From Clavaria fumosa (Eukaryota; Basidiomycota; Agaricomycetes; Agaricales; Clavariaceae), in assembly GCA_951802425.1 (NCBI GenBank), contig OX637800.1, positions 248,001-312,000 of the forward strand: a DNA stretch of 64,000 nucleotides, written 5' to 3'. Under the pieces are notes generated by a model. That model was not told the origin of the DNA, made no database searches, and saw only the letters and a program-made list of their open reading frames with translations. The translations under genes and the position numbers were made by a program. Numbering within the stretch: the stretch's first letter is position 1; each line of letters begins with the position of its first letter. Shown here in pieces: positions 44,413 through 54,866 of this stretch.

Positions 44413-44810
44413 CGGCGCGGTGACCGCGATGCGGAACTCGCGGTGCTGGCGGGGGTGCCGTGCCCCAGGAGTGTGATTCGAGAGTGGAGAGCCAGGAGTA
44501 GCAGATCATCTCGCAGGTCTTTCCACCTCGGACTGTTGGCACGACATGTCGAGCCAGTCGAGGAAGCGTGCGGCCGTCACTCCCGTCGTCATTGCCTCCA
44601 GTTGAGGCAGTGGTGGGGGGTCGATGACCGTACTGCCGGCGCGTGGTTCGTGAGGTGGTGATGACGATGGTGGCGGCGGGCTAGAGATGTGAGAGTACGT
44701 TGACGAAGGGAGTGTTACTGTGGGACGAGGTTCACGTTCTCTTGAGTGTGGATGTCTAGGATCACAATCCCTGTGCCTGTGATCACGTCTGCTTGCGGAC
44801 AGTGGCTCCC

Positions 44811-44893
44811 AATGCCGCGATCGCCGCAATCATCGCGTTGTGATGTGAAAAGTCAGCGTACAATGTCCGGTTTAGCGGAAATGTCTCCGGAGA
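44811..44893 (-). pseudogene. Second phytase fragment with mutated catalytic motif
   Basis: About 28 codons repeat the phytase active-site segment found at 42330-42410 (SPETFPLNRTLYADFSHHNA). The catalytic SHDN motif reads SHHN. It is isolated, directly beside the trinucleotide repeat, and duplicated relative to the main pseudogene 2.4 kb away. Confidence 0.75.
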
Positions 44894-44919
44894 TCAAGAT
44901 AATGGATTGACTTTCTATG

Positions 44920-45930
44920 GCACATGTCGTGCTCGTCGCCGCGGCTGCTGCTTGTTGCCGCCGCTGATACTCGTTGCCGCTGCCACTGCTCGTCACCCCG
45001 GCCGCTGCTGCATGTTGCCGCCGCTGTTGCTCGTCGCCGTTGCCACTGTTGCTTTTGCTGCGCCGCCGCCGCCGCTTGTCACCGCCGCTGTTGCTCGTCG
45101 CCACCGCTGTTGCTCGTCACCGCCGCCATTGTTTGTCGCCGCCGCTGCTGCTTTTGCCGCCGCCGCCGCTGCTTGTCGCCGCTGTTGTTGCTCGTCGCCG
45201 CCGCTCATCACCGCCGCCGCTGTTGCTTTTGCTGCAGCCGCCGCTGTTGCTCATCGCCGCCGCCGTTGCTGTTACTCGCCGCCGCCGCCACTGCTCATCA
45301 CCGCCGCTGCTGCTTGTCGCCGCTGTTGTTGCTCGTCGCCGCCACCAGCGCTCGTCGCCACCGCCGCTGTTGCTTTTGCTGCTGCTCGTCGCCGCCACTG
45401 CCGCTGCTCATCGCCGCCGCCGCTTGTCGCCGCCACTGTTACTCGTTGCCGCCGCCACCGCCCGTCACCCTGGCCGCTGTTGCTTTTGTCCCCGGCGCCA
45501 CTGTTGCTTTTGCTGCTGCTGCTCGTCGCCGCCGCTGCTGCTGCTCGTCGCCGCCGGCGCTGCTGCTCGTCGCCGGCGCTGCTGCTGCTCGTCGCTGCCG
45601 GCGCTGCTTGTTGCCGCCGCTGTTGCTCTGCTGTTGCTGCTGTCGCCGTCAGCGCCGCTGCTGTTGCCGCTGTTGCTTTGCCACCGCTGTTACCCCTGCC
45701 GCTGTCGCCGCTGTTGCCACTGCCACTGCCTTTGCCGTTGTCGCTGCTACTGTTGCTGCACCATTGTTGCTCTTGCCGATGCGCTGGTGAGGAGTAGTGT
45801 TGCCACAGTCCGGTTCAGGCAGGGGGCAGGAGGCGAGAGGCTGAGGCAGGGGAGGGGGAGGTGCAAAAAAAGCGGGCAGAGGGGGCAGGCAGAGGGGGAG
45901 GAGGCAGACAGGAGGTGAGCAGGAGGCAGG
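44920..45930. repeat. Imperfect GCC/GCT trinucleotide block followed by CCT-rich repeat
   Basis: From 44920 to about 45785 the sequence is almost entirely built of GCC, GCT, GTT and CGT triplets, with a recurring 24-30-bp theme GCTGTTGCTCGTCGCCGCC. From about 45810 to 45930 it becomes GGCAGG/GGAGG-rich. Long frames of low-complexity Ala/Arg/Cys/Leu or Gly/Asp/Glu/Gln occur on all phases and strands, which argues for a repeat and not a gene. Confidence 0.8.
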
Positions 45931-45954
45931 AGGCAGAGGAGGCCGACGTACTTG

Positions 45955-46635
45955 GTCCGTGATCCAGCCATATCCCGACGTGAGGTCCGCGCATTTCTGG
46001 TAGGCCACCCCGACGGCCGTGCTCGCGAGGAGGGTACCACTAACAGCGAGCGCATCCGCGCCCCAGCCCCAGGGGGCGGACGGCGCAGGCGACGGTGACA
46101 GCGTGGGCGCGGTGAAGACACGCAGCCCCCACGCAGCGGCGTGTGCACGCCCCCGACCCGAAAATGCGCCCAGCACCCCCGCCACCGCGTCGCATATCCA
46201 AGCACTGGTACGCTGAACGCGAGCTTGTTCGCCAGCTCCTGCAACCGCACTTGCAGCTGGACGCGGCTCGTAGAACCTGGCGGAGACGAACAGATGGGGG
46301 TGGGAGAAATACAATCAGCAGCCACCTGACCAGGGGAGGCGCTTACTAGGAACTGAAAGAGGGGCGTGTGGAAATTGGGATCTAGGAGAGTGTGATGCAT
46401 CTGGATAAAGCTGCCTATCTAAGACCCAAAGGGAATCCCTCCATATGCTCAGGAGGTTACTCACGTTGATATGAATCACACGGCGGACAAATAGAAATAG
46501 ATGTCTTGTCCACTGACCTGTCTCACCTTGCTCTGTTTGTATCGACTGGTTTACATAAGCGAACACACCGTGACGTCTTTCAGTCGATGAGAGCCAGAAA
46601 GGTTCCCGGAGGGCGCCGGATTCGGCGACGACCAC
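45955..46635 (-). pseudogene. Unrecognised host gene, N-terminal part, interrupted by repeats
   Basis: A plausible start lies at 46635 (MVVAESGALREPFWLSSTER), with intron-like breaks. One candidate intron has GTAAGCGCC near 46345 and a CGCCAG acceptor near 46276. A hydrophobic stretch (ADALAVSGTLLASTAVGVAY) follows, then CADLTSGYGWITD and, one frame over, KYVGLL at about 45950, after which the CCT/GCC repeat starts. Protein-like, probably membrane-associated; family not recognised. The head-to-head partner of the Crinkler gene at 46838 would share a ~200-bp upstream region. Confidence 0.35.
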
Positions 46636-46837
46636 TAGTGGCTACGGACGTGTGAGAAAAAAGGACCTAAAAAAGTTGGATGGGCGGCCAAGCGACGTGA
46701 CACAAGATGTGATCACACAAACAAACGACAGCAGACTCGTAGCTTCGTTGTCCCGGCTGGGATGCCTCAGATGAATTTAAATTACTCCCTTCCACTTCGT
46801 TGTCCACCAAGCAAGGGTCTTCGGAACGTCATTCTCC

Positions 46838-49302
46838 ATGTCCCTCCGAACCCAGTCTCCGCTCGTTGTTGTATCGACCGCCATTCCCCAGGATAAGGGC
46901 AAGGAGGAGGCCGAATTCTTCACCATTTGGTGTCTCGTCGCTGGGGATTCAAGGGCATTCAAAGTCACACCGCCTGTCAATGCCGATGTTGCGGACTTGA
47001 AGAAACTCATCAAGGAGGAGGGGGTTGACATTCCCCTCCTTGCCAAAGATCTTGAACTCTGGAAGGTATGTGGTCGATAAGATCGGCTTAAACGTCAACG
47101 CTAATGCCGTCTTGGTCCTACTGTCCTGGTACTCCTGAAGGTGAGTTATCAGTTTCATGTCATTACCACCAACTCTCACTCATATCGTCTTGGTAGCTCA
47201 AAACCCCCTTAAACCTCACCAATCAGACCAAGGATACCCTTAGTCGCGTCAAGGTCGAAGATGGTGACGAAGAGTTGAAGGATTGGAACCCCATCTCGCA
47301 TTATTGGCCGCAGCTTCCTCCTGCGACGCATCTCCACGTCATCGTGAAGCTACCATACGCAGAAACTGGTAGCGGCAGTCGAAACCAGCTACCCACGGGT
47401 AAGTGCGGTGGTTGTGTGGTATGAGCAAAGCTGACGATATCATCTCGTGCACATCATTTTCCCTTCCACTCGCCACTTCACCGTTCGTTGGTGGCGTTGC
47501 ATTTTCGTATCATTCCTTTCTCTCCGCACATCATTCTTGCCACATTATTGTGACTGATCCCATCATCGCGTGCTATCTGCAAATCTCGTCATCACGTCTT
47601 GTCCATGTCGTTCTTGTGATGGCATCGTGTCTTGTTTGCCAACTCATTTGTTGAATTATCTTCTCCAGTAACAAATGAGTTGTATGCTGCATGCTGGAAC
47701 AACTCTTTGGACAACGTATTTCTTGACGAATCTGACGACTCGAGGAAGCTCTTCAAGTATGTACCCAAGGCACAGATTGAGCGGCTGCGACTCCCTCATT
47801 TAGGCTATTGTGAAGACGCTCTGCTTGTTCGTGAAGAATACACTATTGGTTATCAGACACTATCGTCCCGTTCGCTGCAATCCAAATCCAATAGAGGTGG
47901 TGGAGTTGTTGTCATCGGGCAACCGGGTATTGGTATGTGGTCACCCCCGTCTATTACCGGTCACTCACTGAGATTGGGGCGCCAAAGGCAAGACATCCTT
48001 CCTTTTTTACATCCTGCTTCGTCGTTTGAGCGAAAGGCTACCCACCGCTTTACAAACCAACGATGACTGGTTTTTCCTCTTCACAAAGGACGGCGCTACG
48101 GTGCATAGTACTGAGGCGCGCAATTACCAACTTCTCCCTCCCGGTACCTGGGCACTTGCGGATTCCAATGCGTCGATTGGAAAACCATGTGGCGCGTTTT
48201 TACACTCCCAAATGAATGTTTGGGTTTTGCAGACGACCTCTCCGTTAAAAGCCCGATGGTATGAATGGAGTAAGCAACGTAGCGCGACCAAATATATAAT
48301 GGACTGGTTCCCACAGAATGAGTTGGGTGTACTTGGGTTAGTCCATAATATTTTAGTATGTCTATTTGGCTGAAATTGCCCGTCAGCAAGATACTTGGGC
48401 TAAATATTGATAGCCTGTTGTCATATCACAGAATCTGGGGTCCTTCTGCCCGTATTTGCCTCAAGCTTGCCCGAAACATCGTGACAGCTCCTGATCTTGA
48501 CAATTCAGCAACAATCGCCGCGCAAGGTTTCGTCGGGAATCCAATGGGCATGGCTGCCTTGCTTGCAGAACTTGATGCTGCTAAGGTATCACATGTTCTT
48601 TTTGCTTTGCGACCACAAGCACACGACCGCAGGGATATCGCTACCGCTGAAATTCCAACCGACCACCTTCATGGATTTGTTGTCCGTGCCGCCGCCCAAC
48701 TGGATAAAGTTCATCAAACTGAATTCTTTTCCAAAATAAGCGGCCACCCGTGGTTCAAAGGCTCCGCGGGCTACGTGTACGAGAAGTTTGTGCACGCGCG
48801 GTTACTTTCTGGATCGTCTCACCAAGCTCTCCAAGCCGTATCTGCGAAGTCTCGCACTAAGCTCATCATTCCCATATGCGATAATATGATTCCCCTTGGT
48901 GGTCTGTCCGGTCTCAAGACGGCAAACAAATATCCATTGCCCTTCTATTGGCGCCCAGTCTCACAATCCTTTCCATCCATTGACTCTCTCATTTGCACAC
49001 AATCAAAGATCCTTTTCATTCAGTCAACCCTTTCTCTGAAACACAATGAAATTCCGGATGGTGTACGCCTTATCCTGCTTCACTTACCTGTGGGATTCCG
49101 AGATTCTCGCGAATTGTGCCTTGTGTTCATCACCAATACGGAGGAGAATGCTGAAACACTACGGAAGCAAAAGTTTGACGGGGTTGAGAGAGTCAATGTC
49201 TACTCTTGTGTCTTCAGAATTGGCGAGTCGGTTTTAACTGCTCAGGAGAGAGCCATTCTATTGGCAAGTGGGCAATTATGCAAATTTTTCATTGCTTACT
49301 GA
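46838..49302 (+). CDS. Crinkler (CRN)-type protein with ubiquitin-like header and P-loop NTPase
   Basis: Multi-exon gene, best exons 46838-47065, 47197-47398, 47669-47932, 47988-~48330 and ~48437-49302, with GTATGT/GTAAGT donors. The N-terminus (IWCLVAGDSRAFKV, DLKKLIKEE, LELWK) matches the CRN header, a ubiquitin-like domain ending in a xLWK motif. The third and fourth exons join in a Walker A motif, GQPGIGKTSF, split by an intron. The C-terminal part (GSAGYVYEKFVHARLL) resembles the restriction-endonuclease-like domain of CRN/RHS proteins. CRN proteins act inside cells, often in nuclei, in effector or inter-organism conflict roles. TGA at 49300-49302 precedes an in-frame basic tail. The exon near 48330-48440 is uncertain. 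Confidence 0.72.
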
Positions 49303-50496
49303 GACAACACTCAGAACAAGGATGGCAAATTGGTAAAGGGCAGGCGCAAGCGGGCACCTGTCGACAATGACCTGTCTGCGGCATCTACTAGTAAAGGGAA
49401 GGCTCTAGACCGTGGCTCTGACGCAAAGAAACGGAAACGCAAAGCTCGTGGACCTGACAAGTTGTGAGAAATTGTAGTCTTAGTGCAAATTGGGAAGGGG
49501 GCCTTAGAGCCATTTGTGAATTATTGGCAGTGTGTCAATTACTTATTTATTTATTTCCATCTGTGCAGCAGAAAATGTTGCACAAATTGTGGCTCACCCA
49601 ATTCTTTATTAATTTGGGTAATTTAAATTGTATTAGATGAAGGAAATTTGTGTGCAGGGCCTGGTGTAATTTTTATTTTCATGCATGTATTGTGAAAATT
49701 TAAATATTAGATTTGCTGAGATCCTGCTTCTCAACTGTGCACTGACCTGGGCCCACTGTTCTATTCCACATTTTGATGTGTCCAGTGTCTGGTTGGGTGC
49801 CAGTCCCTTACTACCATCTGTGCCCCAACACTTTCTGACAGACTATCACAACAGCAAGTGCCAACCCTCAGGTTCCTGTGACTGTGGAGGCTGCCATGGA
49901 CACCATGTCAAGGATGTCCATGCAGCACCTGGAGGCCATGCAGCACCTTCAGCCATGTGTGTACATTGTCAGCATTGCTGGCTCTCCTGTCTCTTCTCAT
50001 TGGGGTTGTCCACAATGTTGGAGATGGCACTTGCAATTGGCAGGCATGATCAGCCAGGCATGCAGTGCACTGCTGCCATTGTTGCCCACAAAGAGGACAG
50101 CATTGTGGCTGTCACACTTTACTCCCTGAACCTGACATCCACCTTTGCACCCATGCTCATCCATCATCACATGCCATTGCCTTGGCCACCCTCCCTGTAG
50201 CTCACTACACCTTCTCAAAGGACTCACCTGTGCATATCAAAGAGGTTCCTCACCTCCACCTCCTTTCCCTTTCCCAGGACAAACATCTCAGAAACATGCA
50301 TGGCCAAATACCCCTCCTTGTGTGTCCACCTTGTGTCCACCTTCCTCACACAGGTGGCACAAAGTGATGAGGGCAGCAGGTGGGTAGTGCACAGGTAGCA
50401 TAATGTGGTACCAGGCTGTGTAGGGAGGTGCCAGGTGGTGTGGCAGAGTGCAAAGTGGTGTGGGCAGTAACCAGGGGAGAGCCAGGTGGTGTTAAC
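49303..50496 (+). other. Downstream of the Crinkler gene; basic tail, then no gene
   Basis: 49303-49467 continues the Crinkler frame after its TGA and encodes a Lys/Arg-rich tail (GRRKRAP ... KKRKRKARGPDKL) ending in a second TGA, possibly the original C-terminus with a nuclear signal. From 49480 to 49740 the sequence is AT-rich. From 49740 to 50490 it is C-rich or TGG-rich with repeated GCCAGGTGGTG/CAGTAACCAGG motifs. No gene recognised. Confidence 0.5.
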
Positions 50497-50503
50497 AGTA
50501 ACC

Positions 50504-50750
50504 CTCTGTAAAAAAGGAAAGTCAAGTGATTGTGGGAAAAGTCAGGTGACTGCAGCAAAAAGCACATTTAGTCAAGTTGCCCCTCTGATGCTTGACTATC
50601 AATTGACTTCCACTGGACTAATTCAGCCATGTGATAGTCAAGTGATAGTCAAGCCACTTGACTAAATTCCCTTTTTGCTGCAGACACTTGACTATAATTT
50701 GACTGGATTCCCTTTTTGCCACAGACACTTGACTTTCCATTTTTACAGAG
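50504..50750. mobile_element. 247-bp MITE with long inverted repeats
   Basis: The ends CTCTGTAAAAAAGGAAAGTC and GACTTTCCATTTTTACAGAG are inverted repeats. The inverted similarity extends inward for about 75 bases (shared GCAGCAAAAAG and TTTAGTCAAGT). AGTAACC flanks both sides (50497-50503 and 50751-50757). AGTAACCAGG also occurs nearby at 50466, so the duplication is suggestive and not proof. There is no coding capacity. A partial tandem of the GTCAAGTG motif occurs inside. Confidence 0.65.
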
Positions 50751-50760
50751 AGTAACCAGG

Positions 50761-51414
50761 TGTTACGGCTTACTGCTGAGTCAGTCCTGGGCAGGCTAGC
50801 TGGGCAGGATGCAAGCAGGGAGGGTAAATTGCAAGAATAACAAGTCTAAGGGATACAGGATGCATATCTACTGGTATATATACTAAGTCGCAGTGGTAAG
50901 GTAACTACGTAGGTACAAGGGAATGGGGGAAGAGTGGCGACGGTAGGGAAGAGGACGGTGCGTCAAGGGAATGATCACGTGGCTGCAAGGGCGGGAACAA
51001 GGTCGCGAGGGCGGGGTTGGCGGGGCAATGGGATATTAAAGGGGGGATAAGGGCGCTAGGGGAACAGGATAGCGGTAGCAAGGGGAAGGAACAAAGAAAG
51101 AACCGGATTAGGCTTAATGCTGATGGAGTCAAGGTGACAGGTGTCGGGTAGCGACAGGATGATGGCATCCCGCACAGACGTCCCATCACGAATATGGGCC
51201 GTCCTCTTGGTAGTGGTCAGGTGATCGGGCATCTATCAGTCACGTGGCTGCGGGCTAGGTGGGTCACGTGTCCCGGGTAGGTCCTGTGACTTTACTGTCT
51301 GTAGTCACATGATCGTAAGGCCCACAGGCGTAAATCCAAGGTCACGGGAGTGTTACGGAGGTCGCGAGTGGGCACTAAAGGTCGCGGTTAGTCACGTGGT
51401 TGCATACCGTAACA
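50761..51414 (-). repeat. Gypsy-C 3' LTR (654 bp)
   Basis: Perfect 8-bp inverted ends TGTTACGG...CCGTAACA. The neighbouring internal bases, read on the - strand, give the purine tract GAGAGAGGGGTTA directly before the LTR, as expected for the 3' end of the - strand element encoded at 51426-56086. The other LTR is absent from the window. Confidence 0.85.
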
Positions 51415-51425
51415 TAACCCCTCTC

Positions 51426-54400
51426 TCAAGATTGCGCTTTCTGAGCAATCTCAAAGTCGCGCATGGCTTCTTGTGCGTCCTTGAGATTTCTGACAGGCTC
51501 CCAGGTATCATCCTCAGGAGGGTAACCTGTCCACCGTACCAGATACTGGACTTGTCTTCTGTGTTTTCGTTTTGCGCGGATGAACTCTACCTCGTATTGG
51601 GGCTCACCGTCGATCTCCAAGCTCTCGGGATGCTCGGGATGGTCGGGGCCAGGTGTAGACAGGGTGAGAAGTGATTCGTGGAAGACCGGGTGTATCCGCC
51701 AATGTCGCGGTAGTTTGAGTTCATAGGCGGCGGCGCCTCGTTTCGCAACTACTTTGAATGGTCCAACTCGTCGCGGCATCAGCTTCTTTTGGAGGTCTTC
51801 TAGTACAAGGTTCTGGCTTTCCAACCAAACTAGGGTCCCTTCTTTCCAATCGGTTGTGTATCCACCTCGTCTCTCCATGGTTTTGTTAGACTGTTCTACC
51901 AGTTTCTTCATCTTTCCTCGCATTTCGTAGGCTCTTTCCAAGAAGCTATCGGCGGCAGGGTTATTTGATTCAGTGAGGCAGAGGTCGGGAAGGGCGACAG
52001 GGTGCCTGGCATAGTCGAGTAAGAAGGGAGAGACGTCGGAGCTTCCGTAGGACCGGTTGTTGAGGGTGAACTCTGTGATTGGGAGCCAGGAGGCCCAGCT
52101 CTCGGGCATCTCACTACAGACATGCTTCAGCAACGTGAAGACCTCTTGGTTGGCTCTCTCCATGAGGCCGTCGGTCTGGGGGTGATAGGCGGTACTGGGG
52201 TTAGTGCTTACCCCTAGTTGCCCATACACGTTTTTAAGGAATTTAGCCACAAAATTGGATCCACGGTCACTGGTGACCTTGGAGGGTAGTCCATGGCTAG
52301 TGTAGACTCGACGTAGGAATATCCGCACCGCTCCTTCGCTTGTTAGATCCATGCTAATTGGTTCCAGCAGGGAGGAATGGGTGGCACGGTCACAGATGAC
52401 CAGGACTCCATCGTAACCCTCAGAGGGGTTAAGCGGGCCTACGATGTCCCAGCTGATCTCGTCCCATGGTTGGAGGGGGGCGGGGAAAGGATGGAGGGCT
52501 GGTTTGTTCCCGGTACGGTTGATCTTGTTCCGCTGGCAGTGCCAGCATCATTGTAGGTGGGCTCGTATGTCGCTGTCAAGTCCGGGCCAGTCGAAATTCC
52601 GACGAACATTCTTGCTGGTTTTCCGGATTCCTGGGTGGCCGGCTGAGGGGGCATCGTGGTGGAGGGCTAGGACATCCTCGACTAAGTCTGGGGGGACCCA
52701 GATCTTATTCCGGTAGTACTTTACCCCATCAGCTTCCTGGACGATGGCCGGTCCATGGGCTACTTGGCCCTGGGCTTCCTTGATGCGATCTAGGAGGCTC
52801 AGTTCTGCCACAGACTTGAACAGGACATTGGGGAGTAGGGGGACAAGTATAGGGGTTGTGGCATCATCGTGGTCGGGTCATCGCGACAGTGCGTCAGCAG
52901 CTGTATTGGTCTTACCTGGCCGGTGTTTGATCTCGAAGTTATACAGGGCCAGGAGGGATCTCCAGCGGTTTTGTCGTCCATTGAGGGGGTTAGGTTTACG
53001 GAAGTACGCAAGGTTGGCATGGTCGGTCCAAATTTCGAAGGGTTCGGGGGTCGCGATGAGATACTGTGGCCAGGCTTCGAGGGCACGGACGATGGCTAGC
53101 AGTTCCTTATCGTAGGTATCGTAGTTCTTCTCAGTGTCTTTGAGAGCTTTAGAAAAACAATCAATCATTGCCCAGTTACCATCCTCTTGTTGTTGGTATA
53201 GGATACCACCTATCGCAACATTGGAGGCATCTGTTTCAATCTTCCAGCTACCCTCGTCTCTGGGAACTGCCATTCGTCGCCCGTCAAGCAGCTGCTGAAT
53301 AAGTCGATTGAAGGCACCCTTTTTGTCAGGGCCCCATTGCCAGTCTTTATTCCCTGTGAGCTGGTGGAGGGGGATGGCGGTCGTAGCGAAGTCCGGGATA
53401 TGTCTCCTAAAATAATTTAGGAACCCAAGAAATTTCTGGACATCCCTTTTACTTCTTGGGACAGGCCACTCTCGGATTCCCGCACACAGGCGCTCGGATT
53501 TCTCGATATGTCCATGTTGGATATAATGCCCTAGGAATTCCACCTCACTCTTCTGGAACTGGCATTTCTCCAGCCTTAGGCAGAGCGAGTTTTCCTCAAG
53601 TCTTTGGAGGATGGCACGGGTGAGTCGTTGGTGTGTCTCCAGGTCTGGGGTGTGTATAAGAATGTCGTCGATATAAACGTGGACGTGCCTGGTGGCTATT
53701 TCTTCTCGGAGAATAGCATTCATGAATCTTTGAAGACGGGCTGGGGCATTAGTCAGTCCGAAACCCATGACAGTGTATTTGAATTGGCCTTCTGGGCAAA
53801 TGAACGCTGTCATCCATTCGTCTCCTTCACGGATCTTGACGTTGTTAAATCCATGCACAACGTCCATCTTGGTAAAGAAGGTCTTTCCTTTAAGGGCATC
53901 GAGGATATCGCGTATGAGGGGAAGGGGGTGTGCGTCTTTTTTTGTCACAGCATTGAGCTCCCGATAGTCGATGATGGGTCGCAGCTTCTTTCCTTCCTGC
54001 TTGAAGAAGAGGGGCGAGGCCCAGGGGGAATTCGAAGGTTGTATGCGTCCACTCTTTAGGTTTTCCTCGATCCAGGATTTCAGTTCCAGGTAGTACACAC
54101 ATGGCACCGAATAGATCTTCGATCGTTTAGGGACTGCTCCCTCCTTCAGTTTGATCGGATGGTCTATGGCACCTCGGGAAGGGGGTAATTTCGCAAACTC
54201 TGCTATCGAGAAGACCTTTGGGAATTCTTCGTGGTAGGGGGGTACTGCGGCTTCGGCGAAGGCACCTCGCATGAGCACTGCGCGAGGTTTGGGAAACTCG
54301 ATCGTTCGGTCGATCCAATCAATTGTGGGGTTGTTTTTTCTCAACCAGTCGTCTCCTAGGTAGAGATGGGGAGGGTGAAATTGTCCAACCAGGAGGGTGA

Positions 54401-54866
54401 TTTTCTGGCGGAAGTCTTGCCCAATGGAAATGATCAGGTCGGCAGTTTTAGTTACCATTCCCAGGGCGTTGATCGAGTATAGGGGTTGGGGGAGGTCCCA
54501 TAACCTTAACCCTAGACTCTGGGCATATTTCTTGTTGATAGCAGAGGCCGAGCATCCTGAGTCCACAAGGGCGTATCCCAGTTTTCTCCTCCCATTGCTG
54601 GGGTTCTCCATTGTGATGGGTATTTCCATACAAGGCTTTTCGGGGTTAGCCTTGGTTTTCTCTTTCCTCAGGTTCAGTCTGGGGGATGGAGAAGGGGTCA
54701 CCAGGACCTGTTTATTCACAGCGGGGGTACAAGGGGGTACATAACTTTTTACCGGCGAAGAGTCTGAACTCAATCTTCGCCATTTGTAAAATCCGCGATT
54801 TCTTTTTCTCTGAGCACGACCAGGTCCTCCACCTCGCGATCTCTGCCTGCGCTTCTTCCAGTTCAT
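51426..54866 (-). pseudogene. Gypsy-C pol: protease-RT-RNase H-integrase-chromodomain, two CGA-to-TGA stops
   Basis: A single frame of 1147 codons. The only defects are TGA at 52880-52878 (ALSR-stop-PDHD) and 52550-52548 (HLQ-stop-CWHC), both fitting CGA. The protease motif is YALVDSGCSASAI. RT contains RPIIDYRELNAVT, FGLTNAPA and the catalytic YIDD (~53670). RNase H contains ETDASNVAIGGILYQQ and YDKELLAIVRALEAW. Integrase has HHDAPSAGHPG...CWHCQR, SWDIVGPL, TSDRGSNF and STAYHPQTDGLMERANQ. The chromodomain is EVEFIRAKRK...YLVRWTGYPPEDDTWEP. Domain order is complete, making this the least damaged pol in the window. It overlaps gag by 155 bases in the +1 frame. Confidence 0.9.

Noticed and set aside
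44907..45918. Long open frames of ~290-315 codons on the + strand
   Set aside because: They are low-complexity Ala/Arg/Cys/Leu translations of a GCC/GCT repeat, and comparable frames exist in all phases, so they are not evidence of a protein.
49685..50387. Candidate genes (frames of 70-170 codons) downstream of the Crinkler gene
   Set aside because: Codon composition is repeat-like (Cys/His/Pro), frames overlap, and no motif or splice structure supports them.
52444..54744. + strand frames across Gypsy-C pol
   Set aside because: Shadows of the well-supported - strand pol frame.
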